The notes: generated by a model not told the origin, from the letters alone. DNA of 64,000 nucleotides from Eretmocerus hayati (GCA_029851415.1 CM056743.1:73305186-73369185), one strand, 5' to 3'. Counted from the stretch's first letter, positions 46,402 to 59,056 are shown. Numbers and translations: made by a program.

Positions 46402-47085
46402 CTATGTCTACGAGACGCCGACGTCTCGGCATCCTTTGCAGCAAAAATTACAGGATTGAGGATACGATTGAGGATTGAGGATTATACCAATATACTACAG
46501 TGTCTACATAACCTACTCGTGTAATGGCTAAAGTCATGCATACAGGACAGAGATGAATGTTTGTAGAAGAAGAAGACCTGCTCGAACGAACGAGCTCACG
46601 ATTGACCTCCAAAAGGTGAGCTTTTAAGTACCATAAAATTAATCTTCGCGTTTTATTCACAAACGATTGCTGCGAGACCACTCGAGAGGGCTCATGCTCG
46701 GATGCACTTTGATCAGAATCAGACAGGGCAGGTGATCCTGATACAAATAGAGATAAGTACTCTCGACGAGCATGATGATTCGCATGACATCTCGATGCAC
46801 AAAAACTGCCGCGCGTGAAAATTGTGAATAAGTATATCAAATGGCATCATAAAGTCTCACATCCATTCTCGTTGAGAGTCAGATTTCATTCATGACTGCA
46901 AAGTCTATATGAGAAAATGTGATATACTATGGTTCTTTCAAGTGTGAGAAGCTCAAAGAACAAGAAAGACCCTTTTGAACCATGGGTTCTTTCAGGGCTC
47001 TCAAAGATAATTGTCGAGTGAGTTGTTGCTTCTTAAGAATTTAGGAATCGGATCCTCTTTCCTTTGTGTTATATTAAATTTTCAT

Positions 47086-47319
47086 GTCAAATCTATCACT
47101 CATTGCTCTATGCTCTAGTCTCACTCTATATAGCACGCACTGGTCTCTGATAGTGAGGCAATCTGAACCAATTGACACTAGCATATTGAAAGTTGGACCA
47201 TCGTCAAATCTATCACTCATTGCTCTATGCTCTAGTCTCACTCTATAAAGCATGCACTGGTCTCTGATAGTGAGGCAATCTGAACCAATTGACACTAACA
47301 TATTGAAAGTTGGACCATA
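47086..47319. repeat. Tandem duplication, 2 x 117 bp
   Basis: The units at 47086-47202 and 47203-47319 differ at only a few positions, so the duplication is recent. Because 117 is a multiple of three, a minus-strand frame runs through both and repeats a 39-residue peptide; there is no other sign of coding. Confidence 0.9.
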
Positions 47320-48158
47320 TTGAGACCAAACGATATGGGAAACACAACCAGAATAGCTGGAATTGACCTAATGAATGTCTTCTCCTCATAATTATTGATC
47401 ATTTGATGAATGATTTAGATAGAGTCACAAACGCACAATTCTAGAAATTGAATGGTTTTTTTTATTGATTCAAGTTCCCCTTTCTCAGATCATACTCAAA
47501 ACAATGTCAATATATGGAAGTTGTTGTCGACAGATTCTTATAAAGCGAATATTTTGGTGTTTTAGCGAGACCATCCTATGAAACAAGTTGCAACAATGAT
47601 GGAGTTGAGTCACAGTCTGACCCTTAATGAAGATGCACTCAACCAAATTCCTGAGGCACAATGGCCTGTTTTTGTCTTTGAATGTCTTCGATTTCTAGAC
47701 AAAGTACTGATTGCTGCACAAAAGGTTAGTATCCTGAGACTGTTCCAACATTGAAAAAGTTTCTTCAACTATTCCTTCATCTGCCTATTTCCTGGATCAA
47801 AATCTGTATTGAAATGAGACAGATCATATTTGAGTACTTAGTATTATACCTAAATCTTCTAGAACGACATCAAAGTATGTCAGCAGAAGCTTGTAGAGCA
47901 ACTAACCAGGCATATGCAAGGGTCTCCTGGACCACCTACTTGAAGATTAATTGCCAGATGCCTTGCTTCTTTATTCAACGTTGGAGATACGTTTTTACTG
48001 TTTGATACTGTGAACAAGTGCAATGATATTCTGAAGAATAAAGACAATTCACCTAGTTTCCTACCAACAAAGCTGTAAGTACTATCTCAACTAACACTCA
48101 TACATCATACCTTGATCCTTGCCTTGATAATATGAGAGAATTTCGTTATCTCACATTA

Positions 48159-49549
48159 CACTGCGCAACAAAATTTTGGGTCTGAAATAATGCATGGACC
48201 GAACAATGATTTTTTTGTGTATTTTTCGACGCTAAAGCCGAATCCGAGCTCAGATTTGCGCATACACGTCAGGATTTTTTTCAAATTGAAAAAAACTGAT
48301 TGTCTAAAAAACAGCATTTTTTACGATTTTTTCTAATTTTGTAAATTGGAAGTCTCTTAGCCAGGGAGTACAGATAGGTCAAAAATTTTGACTCAAAATG
48401 CATATCAAAATATATTTCCCTACGTATTTTGACCTACTGAACACAATACCCGTGTTTTCAGAGCACTATATTGCAACCTCGAAGCCGCATGAGCTTATTA
48501 GTCCACCTGGTATTTGGAAAAAAGTCTAATTTTGCAATAAATCTTCGAAAAATCATAAAACAGTCTAGATTTGACCGAATTAGACGTTCGCCCTCGCATT
48601 TTTTTCGTTTTGTAACATACTTTGAGGAAAAAATTTGTCCAATAGCCGCAGAGGCACTGGTTTGATGTTAGGAAATTTTTTCAAACCCCTATTTTTGTCA
48701 TAACTTTTGCTGTGCTGAAATCACGAGGAGAAAAGTTTCCTCTTGCACAGGGTACCCCAACATCGTTTTCCAAGGCAAAATGACCGTCTAAACACAATCC
48801 CGTGGTTCATTCAAAGCTAACACGTCAGAATTCTCTTCTAGCCGCAAGAAACCTGTTTTTTGAGGAGTTTTTTTAACCTAGACCAAATTTCTGACACGGT
48901 ATCCCAAAACAAACCACGAGATCATGTTTAGACGGCCATTTTGCGCCGGAGAATTATATTTGGATATCCTGTGCTAGGAGAAATTTTTCTCCTCATGGTT
49001 TTAGCTCAGCAAAATTTAAGACCAAAATAGGTGTTTGAAGAACCAATTCCTGACGTAGAACCAGAGCCTCTACGGCTGTTGGACAAATTTTTTTTCTCAA
49101 AGTATGTTACAAAACGAAGAAAATGCGAGGTTGAACGTCTAACGGTCCATTCTAGACTGTTTTATGATTTTTCGAAGATTTATTGCAAAATAAGACTTTT
49201 TTTCCAAATACCAGGTGAACTAGTAAGCTCATACGGCTTCGAGGTTGCAATATAGTGCTCTGAAACACCATGATCGTGTTCGGCGGTTCAAAATACGTAG
49301 GGAAACACATCTTGATATGCATTTTGACCCATCTGTACTCCCTGGCTAAGAGACCTCCAGTTTGCAAAATTAGCGAAAAACGTGAAAAGACACTGTTCTT
49401 TAGAGAATCAGTTTGTTTCAATTTAAAAACTGTCCTGACGTGTAGGCGCAAATCTGAGCTCAGATTCGCTTTCAGCGTCGAAAAATACCCAAGAAAATCA
49501 TTGTCCGGTCCATGCATTATTTCAGACCCAACATTTTGTTGCGCAATGT
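48159..49549. mobile_element. Foldback element in intron 2 of the HEATR5-like gene
   Basis: 1,391 bp. The left end CACTGCGCAACAAAAT and the right end are inverted copies. The arms match through ATAATGCATGGACC and the block around CTGAGCTCAGATT, with the centre near 48870. TA flanks at 48157-48158 and 49550-49551. No transposase; the mirror frames on the two strands are an effect of the palindrome. Confidence 0.85.
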
Positions 49550-49569
49550 TATCAGGAAGGGCCTTCATT

Positions 49570-50520
49570 GTCGTTCAAATATTAAAAGTAAACTACAACC
49601 AAGTTGAAATCGAGAAAATCGCAAGAGACTAAGCGACTTTGCATTCGCGGCCATACAATTTTTCAAGTCGACTACTCTTCGGACCTTTTAGAATTTTCCT
49701 TCATTTCTGAAACCTAGATATTGGAGCTCAAAATTTCTCAATCTATCCAATAATATCAAGAACTCAATTCCAACCAAGAGTGTAGTTGCGTCCTTTTTAT
49801 ATTTGGACAGTAGTTCAGTGAAAATCTTGAATGAATATGATTACTGCAATGAGAATTATCACAATAGAGTGGCTGTCATAGTTTATCAAAAGTCAGACTA
49901 TTTGATCTCAAATTTGGGAGTTTGTTTGTGCCATGATCCCTACTGTACAATCATGAACTTTCATATATCAAAAAGTGCATAACGTTGATCGGCTTAGGAG
50001 CTCGATTTTCAACAAGGTAGGGATTTGAGGGAACCATAAACATTACGGCTGCCGCTGACAAAAATTGAGTTCCCAGAAATTCTGAGGATGAAAACAAACA
50101 TGAGGAATTCCACAGGTGAACGACTGAGAAAATTTTATATCATCCAAGGTGTTGCGATCGCTATACAATGAAATGGACCACATGAAGTTGGATTTGAAGC
50201 TCTTTTGCAATATTTCGTTTGGTTTTGAATTAATACCAGAGAGTCTCATGATATTAGAGGGTCATTCTAGCTTCGGCCTCACTTGTGACGAGCTCGAGTT
50301 CAGTTAACATGAATTAGAGAAGTCTTTAGAGAATGACTTTCTTGAAAATGAACGAGTTTATAGAAGCAGAGAATATTCGAGTAAGAAATCCGGAACACTA
50401 GCACTGAGTGTCTCGGTCTTTTGGGGCGTAGTTGACGTCTCCGCGGATTAAACCTAGAGATATTATTTGAAACACTTAATTATCATAGAGGAAATAGTAA
50501 TAATTTACTTGAATCAATCA
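49570..50520. other. Rest of intron 2 of the HEATR5-like gene
   Basis: No gene. The last 240 bases (from about 50280) are similar to 53085-53334 and 54550-54811, the flanks of the two further exon-3 copies, and so belong to the tandem unit described below. Confidence 0.5.
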
Positions 50521-51497
50521 ATCTTTCTCTCAGTGCTGCTATTTGTTGTGTCGGCTGTATGTACGAGAAATTAGGGAGAATGATGGGCCGCTCTTATGAA
50601 GAAACAGTTCAAATTTTGATCAAGTCGTATCCCAACCCACACACGAGGAAGTTCAGCGACCTGTGAGCAAGACGAGCGTCGAGCGAGTACCCGAGGTCAC
50701 CAGGGCAATTGTGTACCTTATTGCGATACCCGTAAGTACCCACTACTGATTGGTGGATCTAAGAAATAATCAGCAATCTGACCCAAAAGAAGATGATTTT
50801 GTACACTAGTGTCTCATCATACTAGGGACTTTTGATTAATCATTGTGGAGAGTCAGGTCAGTGAATTCAGTCAGTAAATTCAGTGGTAATCAGTCTAACC
50901 TATGACAACAGCAAAAGTTAAATTTCAAAACAGTATGAGTCGATTTTATACAGTTTTGGTGGAAAAGTTTCGAACGTGCCAGTCAATTTCACCGCAGACA
51001 AATATTCGCTACTTGAACTTTGAATTGTTCATAACTATCCTTATCCACTAAATGATTTTTGTTGCCCATTTCATCCGAGACGAGTTTTGGATTACAGCTC
51101 AGTACTATCATTTTGAATATTTTGCTGTTTGCGTTTAACATGCCTTCATGATAAGTACGATGAAAATCAAAAGCCATCTAAAAGCCATCGCCAATCGAAA
51201 CCCATCTTTGATCCCCAAAACATGGGGAAATAACTATTTTTGCAACAATCCTCAATGTTTGAAAATTACGAGGAAAAAAATTCTCGCGTGAGTGAGAATT
51301 CGAGCATGCTTTTTCGACGCAAGATAACCCTGTAAATACGATTCCGTGTTCCGATTTGAACCACCACACCAGGATTTTTGTCTATGCCAAAAAAACCTCC
51401 GAAAAACAGGTTTTCTGTGAGTAGCAAAAGGTCCTGACGTGGTGGGGCAATACGGACATTGAATTTATTTACAGCCGGTCGATTTGAGTTAAGCATG

Positions 51498-52455
51498 CAG
51501 TACCTCTCAAAATTAATGGATCATGTAAGGTCTCAATAAGACTGGGATATTTTCGATATACTTTGTCGTACAGCAATTCTGAGAAAAGATCCTAAAGACC
51601 ACAAAAAATCTATCGATTCGTGGATTTTAAACATCTTAATAGTGTTTTTTAGGCGTTCGTAATCAACGTACAAAACCTGAAAAAAAAATTTTTTTGTGGA
51701 TCACCCACAGTTTGAACGGGAATGATCGGATCACAAAAATTTTAACAAGATGTTGTAGATCGTTTCTAAACCCACAATTTCTTCTGTTGACAGTTCTGTG
51801 TACGACCTTTCGTGTCCGAATTACGAGCTTGGAGAGAAAAATTTGAATCGCATAGGCTGCTTATGGAGACACCGAGGCTGGCAACTGTTTTATTTCCTCT
51901 TGCCCTATTCTGGTACAAAAATGTTTCAAAACAATATTGAGCCCCCATGATTTCGGCGTGAAAATGTGTCATCTTTCTGAAAATGCTATCAGATTTTGGT
52001 TCAAATGGAACCTGTAAACAATTTTTGCTGAAAAATAGGACTTATTGCAAGATAGTCTCTTCAGGTCACATTCGAGCTAAAATCTGATACCATTTTCTGA
52101 AAGATGGGACATTTTTACGTCGAAATCACGTAGCTCAATATTTTTTAGGAGCGTTTTCGCATCAGAGTAGGGAAAGAAAAAATACAACAGTTGCCAGCCT
52201 CGGTATCTCCATAAGCACCAGCTTTCTCTTCAAGCTCATAATTCGGACGAAAGGTCGCACGGGGAACTTTGAAAAAAGGAAATTGTAGGTTTTGAAACGA
52301 TTTACAAGATCTCGTAGGAATTTTTGTGATCTCATTGATACCGTAAAAACTGTGAGTGATCCACACTAGAAGAATTTTTCCAGGCTTTGTACGTTGATTA
52401 CAAACCCTTAAAAAACACTTTTAAAATGTTAAAATCCTAGAATCGGTAGACTTGT
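51498..52455. mobile_element. Degraded foldback element, family A
   Basis: The left end CAGTACCTCTCAAAATTAAT and the following sequence (GTCGTAC, AATTCTGAGAAAAG, CACAAAAAT, GAGACACCGAGGCTGG) follow the element at 2292-3387 point by point with much divergence. The right arm (for example CTCGGTATCTCCATAAGCACC near 52198) is the inverted copy and fades out near 52455, so the right terminus is lost. The TA site is not preserved on the left. Confidence 0.75.
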
Positions 52456-53334
52456 TCGACGAGTGATGCAATTTACATGCAGGCACCGACATATTATGAG
52501 GCGCCCTTGTCAATAAACTGTCAAACTTGCAATTATCATTTAAGAATAATAGAAGAGCCGAAAAAATGTCAAATTTTTCTTTCTGTGTCTACCTCGTCAC
52601 AAACTTCCAAAATATGTTTTTTTCCGGAATCGTGCGAGTTCTCAATTCTACATATTCCCACATATCATATGCAGATCATGGCTAGAGTGTTTGTAAGAGT
52701 TCATCAATAATCAGCTCTGATCGCTGATTAAAAATGTGAATGTTTGTGTGCGCCGTGCTCTGTACGCACTTGATAGTCAATATATCTTCCCATGTTTCGG
52801 GAAGTAATTGTCTCAGGGTGTCGATTTTTCAATGAGCTGGAGATTTGTGTAGGAATAGAAATGCATTGTCTGCCACGCACGCGAACACGGACTGATGTTC
52901 GAAAAATGTGAAAGTTGACAAATACGAGTTACGCATTCCAATGAGATTGGGATGAAAAACGTTTTATTACATCATAGGTCTTGCTTTCATTATTTAATTG
53001 AAACACATTACGTAAAATTGAATTAGAAACTTACTTGTTATATGGCTCAGTTTGGGTTTCTTTTGAATAAAAAAGTCTGATGGTGTTCGAGGCTTTGAGC
53101 TCGAGTCACATCAACTAAACAATTCTTTCAGAATATTTTTTTGCGAAAGTTCTGAACATTTCCTAGAAGTAGGATATGTTCTCATATCAAATTTAGAACA
53201 CTGCTACTCAATCACTCGAAAAGTTGTTTTTTATTTTTGTGTGGTTGATGCCCCTACGGATTAATCCTAACAATATCATTGAATATTCCAATAATGAATG
53301 GTCGTACGGTAAATGAATCATTCTGATTTGTCAG

Positions 53335-53431
53335 TGCTGATATTTGTTTGTCGGTTGTCCGTGCATACGGAAAATCAGGGGAAATGATTGGCCGCTATTG
53401 TAAAGAAACGGTTCAAATTTTGACCAAATTT
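53335..53431 (+). pseudogene. HEATR5-like exon 3, second copy (decayed)
   Basis: After TTGTCAG the sequence follows exon 3 at 50534 with many substitutions and small indels. ATGATTGGCCGCTATTG and GAAACGGTTCAAATTTTGA keep the pattern of GRSYEETVQIL. The frame is shifted in the middle. Confidence 0.65.
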
Positions 53432-54811
53432 TTGCGGGCAGCTAAATCTTCTAATATTACCAATGTACGAGTATGGCTGAAATTTATTTACGACACAGCT
53501 GTTTACAAGGTCCATTGTAACTGACTTCATCGATGCGGTATACAATGATTCCAGTAATCCAATGATATTGTAAAATTTTCCCCAGGTTCTAATCCGTCGC
53601 GAACCGCAAGTAGTAAGTCATTTCGATGCATTCTGCGGCCCTTCTCGGAAGATCCGAGGCCTACCTCGGCTGCGCCAATTTTCGTTCTCGCCACCTGCTA
53701 TTCTCGGCGACGGGTTGACCAAAGTATGTCTGAGTTGTCGCCGTATACGTGGACGCTTGCTGATTGGCAAGTGATCGAAATGGACCCAGCTCAACAGCTA
53801 TCATCTTTTCTCGAATGTGTTTTCAAGACTCAACAGTTCTATTCTCAGAAATATACCCATGGCAAAGAATATAATCATTCCAATGCAAAAGGAAAGTACT
53901 TTATTGAGGAAAAAACAGGATGCAATACCGATAAGCCCTGGAGAAAAACGAAGATCCACTCATGGATTTTGGTCGAGCAAATACAGATTCCGGACGAGTA
54001 ATGGATTCCACAAACTCTTTGAACATGATGGAAAAGGAGATTATGAAGAAACTTTGGATTCATCTCTCGAGGTGTTCATCTTTTCAATGAGTATTTTGAT
54101 TATCAATTGTGGCGTTACAGCAAAGAATTGTGATATGGTGATTTTGCATGACAATTTTATGTAATGAACTATTAATTGCAACACATCCAAGACGGGCAAA
54201 CCTTGGAACATAATGGCTAGCTAAGAAACTACTCTGATATGATCAGAAAAAACACTTATCCTCTGCATATCTTGATGAGATGCATGAGAAAGAAAGAAAG
54301 CTGCTCGAAGAACATTCAAAATTTCATGGAAAAATCGATCTAGGACCAAAATCCCCAGGTTATTCTTGATTCTTTATTGGAAAGAAAATAGCATCGTCAA
54401 AAGGTTTGGAAGCTCGTGCTTTCACAAGTTCGGAAGTTATTCGTTGATTCCTAGTGTACCCTCTAGTTGGTCACATTTTTCCATTCAATTCACTCCAAAC
54501 TCAATTGTGATGTTGCTCCATTTGGTTTTGATTAATATCAATGAATCTGATGGTGTTTGGGAATTAAAACTCCAGTTACATCAATTGATGAATTCTTTCG
54601 AAATTTTTCTTTCAAAAGTTTTTTGAGGTCCCCTAAATGAAGAATATTTTCAAATAACAAATCAAGAAAACTGCTACTGAATCTCTGAAATATTCGTATT
54701 TTTCGAACGTAGTTTATGTCTACGCAGATATTAACCCTAACGATATCATTTAATATTACAAATTTACAAATGAATAGTTACGCTATACATAAATTACTCG
54801 AATTTTTTCAG

Positions 54812-54910
54812 TGATGCTGCTTGTTGTTTGTTTGGACGCGCGTATTAGAAGTCAGGGATGATGATGGATAGCTACTGTGAAGAAACGGTTCAAAACTTGA
54901 TCAGCCAGAT
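54812..54910 (+). pseudogene. HEATR5-like exon 3, third copy (decayed)
   Basis: After TTTTTTCAG the sequence again follows exon 3: GATGCTGCTTGTTGTTTG, GGGATGATGATGGATAG and GAAGAAACGGTTCAAAAC. It includes internal stops in the exon-3 frame. Confidence 0.65.
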
Positions 54911-55437
54911 CTCAAAGTCGCATTAAAATAATGCACACTTTTAAGAGGGTAAATAATTTTTAAACTGACTTGAATATATGTATATCATCAAATATCGTCA
55001 ACACCAGTATGACTTCCGTCCATTTACGACACGGCTGTTCGCAAGCCTCATTGTAATCAATGCTGGCGACGCGATGAGCCGACGTTTATACAACTTTCCA
55101 ATTACCTGATAATACTATACGTCTTTCTCCAGGTTCTAATCCGTCGCGCGCCAGACCCATCCCGACGCTTCAACGGCTTTTCTCGGAGGCTGCCTCCGCG
55201 GCGCCGGTTTTATCTTGGCCACCTGCTATTTCGAGTGATGGACCGACGAAAATATTGTTGAGATGTGAATAAGTACGTAGACGCTTCCCTATTGGCAAAT
55301 TAGATCAGCACGGATCCACCCCCAACTCCTACCTGTATGAACTTCGATGGGCGGGCTCACCAACTCCAGAGCAATTGGCGTTGACCGGCAACGCCAAAGT
55401 ATCGGCAATGGTCATTCTACTTTCGGCAGCCTTCTGG

Positions 55438-55605
55438 ATCACATCAAGATCCACGTATCGTGTAGCAACCTGGATGTGGTTTACGAGCCGATCTTTGCCG
55501 TGTTTCCGCTACTGGTGTCTTATTTTGCAACATCCTGACTCACGTGTCGCGTGGCCACCTGGATGCAGTCTGCGAGTCGATCCTTGGAGTGCACTTGCTA
55601 CTGGT
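55438..55605. repeat. Short tandem duplication, unit about 90 bp
   Basis: The first unit has GATCCACGTATCG..ACCTGGATG..GAGCCGATC..GCTACTGGT. The second has ACTCACGTGTCG..ACCTGGATG..GAGTCGATC..GCTACTGGT. The copies are diverged. The frames here are not recognised as genes. Confidence 0.6.
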
Positions 55606-58549
55606 CCCCGAAGATATTCCTCTCAGCAGTGGCTTGGATGAGGGTGAATTAGCTGATAGAAGAATTTGCGTTGCGACCGATGCAGTAGCTGGTTGATGTG
55701 TTTGCAGCAACAACAATGTAATGCAAGGTAAGACATAGATTTTTGTATTAGCAGTTCCGTGGAAACTTTCAAATAATGAGTGCCTTGGTAAAAAAATTAC
55801 ACTAGCGACTCTCGATGTATGTTTGGTGCTTATTTTGGTACAATCATTAGTTTTTTTCTTTTTTGTGATCGCAATGATAAGAGAAGAATTTTGTACTGCT
55901 TCCTCTCAGCAGGTGTTAAAAGTGGATTTCATTGACGTTAGCGTATTCGTAACTTGCAGAAATTGTTTCTCTCAGACAACTGACAATTCCATAAGATATA
56001 AAACCACATGTGAATAATATTTTATTGGTGAATGGGGACGAAGTATAGTCTGGTCTGACCAGTCGCAAAAGAAACTCGAAATTCGAGAGCACAAGAAACA
56101 TTCGGTCATTTTTTCTCGTGCATGAACTCAATTATTGAATCGAAAAATTTATTTTCCAACATCTATGTTCAGGTCTATCATGACTAATATTTTTCAATCA
56201 AGAGAGTATGGTTGATAAAAACTAGACTTTGCAGATATGAGGACGGAGACAATTATTCAAAATCAATAAATGAAACGGTAATGAGACTGGAAATTATACA
56301 TCAGAAACAAGCCGAATATTTTCGTCTTCCATATCTTCGAATCTCAAATCTTGCAGATGAACGGGCGATTCAGAACCTTGCTAGTTTGCATTTTCAAATC
56401 CCATGAATAAATATTCTCTTTTTAGTGAAGACCTAGTGTATCGTTGAAATCATGATAGCGCAGAAATTTTACGAAAAATGATCAAAGTTGGTATTTTTTT
56501 CTAACTTTTTCATGGAAGAATCAATTTTTCCAAAATTTTTTCATTTGAAGAATTTCTAAATGAATACGAAGTAATTATTTGTGATATTGTGATTATCTCA
56601 AACGTTCATATTTCTTGGGAAAAGCTAGAGATCTCCACGCACTCTTCAATCAGTCACCGAATAAGTTAGTGAGATAATCTCGAAACGAGTATTGGCCATC
56701 AGAGTTTACCTAATCTAAATCGTCGTCTGTAAGATCAATGAGTTCTTTCAGTAGTATGCAAAAGTCCACTGTGGGACGCTGGACCCTTAAAAATGATTGG
56801 AAAAAGGGTCTAAATGTCAGGTTCGAATTGTCATGCACTTTTTTCTTCTTTTGAACTTTGTGGGTATCGAAAACATTTTTCATGCCTGAAACTTTACTTG
56901 CTCTGTAAAACTTGATTTGTCTCACTCTATGCCTTCTGTAGCAATGTTTTCTCGAAGCTCATGGTCAGTAACGGCTTTTAAGTGCCTGTAAATGATTCAG
57001 CTTCAAGTATCGAAAAAAAGTCAACGGACATACTCCAGGGAGTACTGTTTGCAATAATCAACTTTTATTGAATATTCTGGTCAGGTCTGTGTCATATCGG
57101 TGTGTCCCTTGAATGCGAGCCTCTGTAGATCATATTCCGTTTCCTCTCACAGTCAATCCAAGTAATGCCAAGTGTCTGATGGCCAAATTAATTAAAACCA
57201 TAACATCTCAAAACTGTAGCTCAAATTATTTCGACGTGAAATGTCAGTTCCATGTAACGCTTGCCGCGTTATCCGTCTTATTTTTCTGGCAATGATGAAT
57301 AGAAATATAAAAATATTCACATTCGCCCATTGCAGGCGCAATGATTTTGGATTACCACGTTGAAAGTCTGATCTCTGCGCCATGTGATACGGAATGAAGC
57401 TGGACTTACTGTGTATTCATCGATAAACCTCCTTGTGATTCAATTTTATAATTACTAATCACAAATTATTTCACAAATCGGCTGTAATGTTCTATAGAAA
57501 ACAAAAGAATGTTAGGTTCCAGATTCGACTTTACTGTTCTGTAGAACAAATATCCAAAGTGTTGTTGTGTGCTAATCAAATTCAATGTTACAGGTAAAAC
57601 GGTTCATTCAAGAACGATCTCAGATAGTAGAACGTCACACCTAAATCAAGAACTGAGTTCCATGTCAGTGCTTGCAGGGCTCCTATAGGAGACCTTCCTG
57701 AATCCAGTTATTCCATCGAGTCATCAATTCAACTGCCTCCTTGGTCCAACTGTGGCTGTCTCATGGAATTTGATCCAAGAAGACGTTTTTGGAGCTGTGC
57801 TTAATGAACATCTTTTGAGCAGGTGAGAAAACTTTTCTAAGATTCTAATAGCACCCATCTTGATGAATTCGGTTTTCATCCATCATCATGTCTCTGATAC
57901 TTGGATCAAGACATGAATAAAATTTCATGAGCTTCAAAATGTTTTGATGGGAAGACTTCTTGCCTTTCAGGTGAATTGATCCCATTAGACAAGAAATTTT
58001 GATATTCGTATGTTAAATTTTTCATATCTAGCTTCACTCGTTATAATATATACATCATAACTTTGGTTTGAAATGACCTATCGACGCAGGTCTGCTCTTT
58101 GATTAAACTTACTCATTTTGACTGTAATCCACCTCCTAAAGTTTTCTCTTCCAAACCAAGTTTACATTACGAGTGAAACATTTCCATCGAAAGTCCTGTT
58201 TCATCATGCATATCCTGCTAACCGTGTATAAGTTGGTTTTCTTCGTTATTGTTTCTTCATTTCCTCATTTAAGAGTGGACGGTGATTTTATAAACATTTA
58301 AATTCAACCAAGAAGAATTCGTAGCGCTGTTTTGAGTGTCTAGTATGTCTTTGAGGTGAATTGACCTGCTCGAAGTATAACTTGGCATTTAGATGCTGAA
58401 ATTTTTGAATTGATTCACCTGTTCTAAATAGATGCAATATTTATCTATTTATTTATGAAGCTTACCGGGCAGTAATGCCTTTTTACATCAAAATTACGGA
58501 TAAAGGACTAACAAGTAAGCCAATCGTCTGATTTTTGTTTTTTATGGCA
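55606..58549. other. About 2.9 kb without a recognisable gene
   Basis: Several short frames and possible splice sites occur. One is a 64-codon frame at 56212-56406 preceded by TTTGCAG. Another is an exon-like block ending AGCAG|GTGAGA near 57822. No conserved protein pattern could be named, and no link to HEATR5 was seen. Confidence 0.4.
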
Positions 58550-59043
58550 CGAAGAACGTTATAGCTCTTCTGTACAATTGAAATGCTTTTTCATAGTACT
58601 CGCTGGGTCAAATATTTTTCTTGACTGCCTATGCAGTAAGTATATTACGGCCCAATTTAAGATAACAGAATAACTAAAAAAGACTCTAACAGAATCTTCA
58701 GTCCTGATGAATCCTAGAAAAGTGCGAGCACGGCAGGGCTTTTGAAGCAGGAGACACACAATTTATATAAACTGATGACTCGTTTATTCAGGACTCGTTG
58801 ATTCGTAGACTCGTAGATTCAAAAACACAATAATCAATATATACAATAAGCACGATATACACAGCGGAAAAATTCGTTGAGGTTAACTGGCGGCGTGACT
58901 GCACTTGAACAGGGCTCACAACGAAGTGAAGACAGTCGTGGGGCGGCGTAGCAACCAAACCGTTCCGTTGTTCAACAAAAGACGCGCGCTCATTTGAATA
59001 TATTCGTATGGTTCTATTTAGTTGTATAAGTATATTTCCAACA
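58550..59043 (-). repeat. 3' LTR of the copia element
   Basis: Starts on the minus strand with TGTTGGAAATATAC at 59043, directly after the polypurine tract. It contains an AATAAA (minus strand, 58788-58783). The far end cannot be fixed without the 5' LTR; 58550 is approximate. Confidence 0.6.
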
Positions 59044-59056
59044 CTCCCTCCCTTAT
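59044..59056 (-). other. Polypurine tract of the copia element
   Basis: AAGGGAGGGAG on the minus strand immediately before the LTR start. It is the primer site for plus-strand DNA synthesis. Confidence 0.75.

Larger units (their letters stand above)
45242..47595. other. About 2.3 kb of host-like DNA with small inverted repeats
   Basis: No conserved coding sequence. Holds the hairpins and short duplications listed separately and an (AC)n-rich microsatellite at about 46262-46312. Small frames (for example 45525-45863) have no recognised similarity. Confidence 0.4.
47599..50626 (+). pseudogene. HEATR5-like (HEAT repeat protein 5) 5' exons, broken
   Basis: Exon 1 coding part 47599-47724 (42 codons, [17 protein letters not shown]...[13 protein letters not shown]), followed by donor GTTAGT. 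Exon 2 is 47863-48074 (acceptor TTCTAG, donor GTAAGT), carrying KLVEQL, GSPGPPT, LIARCLASLF, GDTFLLFDTVNKC and FLPTKL. Exon 3 is 50534-50626 (acceptor CTCTCAG), joining in phase to give KLAAICCVGCMYEKLGRMMG. This is the conserved N-terminus of HEATR5 proteins, which work in AP-1-dependent endosome-Golgi sorting. Codon 27 of exon 2 is TGA (47941-47943) where CGA is expected. A Cys stands where the family has Trp (FECLRFLDK). No exon 4 was found, and a foldback element sits in intron 2. It could be a decayed duplicate or the dying start of the real gene. Confidence 0.8.
50280..55300 (+). repeat. Three degenerate tandem copies of a segment carrying HEATR5-like exon 3
   Basis: The exon-3 block with its acceptor occurs at 50534, 53335 and 54812. 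Upstream intron sequence is shared (TGACGTCTCCGCGGATTAA near 50428, and related blocks near 53250 and 54720). Downstream, copies 2 and 3 share CAGGTTCTAATCCGTCGCG (53588 and 55132) and GCCACCTGCTATT. The spacing from copy 2 to copy 3 is about 1,480-1,545 bp. From copy 1 to copy 2 it is 2,800 bp, and the excess is largely explained by the foldback remnant at 51498-52455. Copies 2 and 3 have stops and indels and are non-functional. Confidence 0.75.

Noticed and set aside
47074..47301. Minus-strand frame with an internal 39-residue repeat
   Set aside because: Explained by the 2 x 117-bp tandem duplication; no other coding sign.
53726..54164. Overlapping frames of 91 and 115 codons
   Set aside because: No recognised similarity; they lie in a region of degenerate tandem copies.
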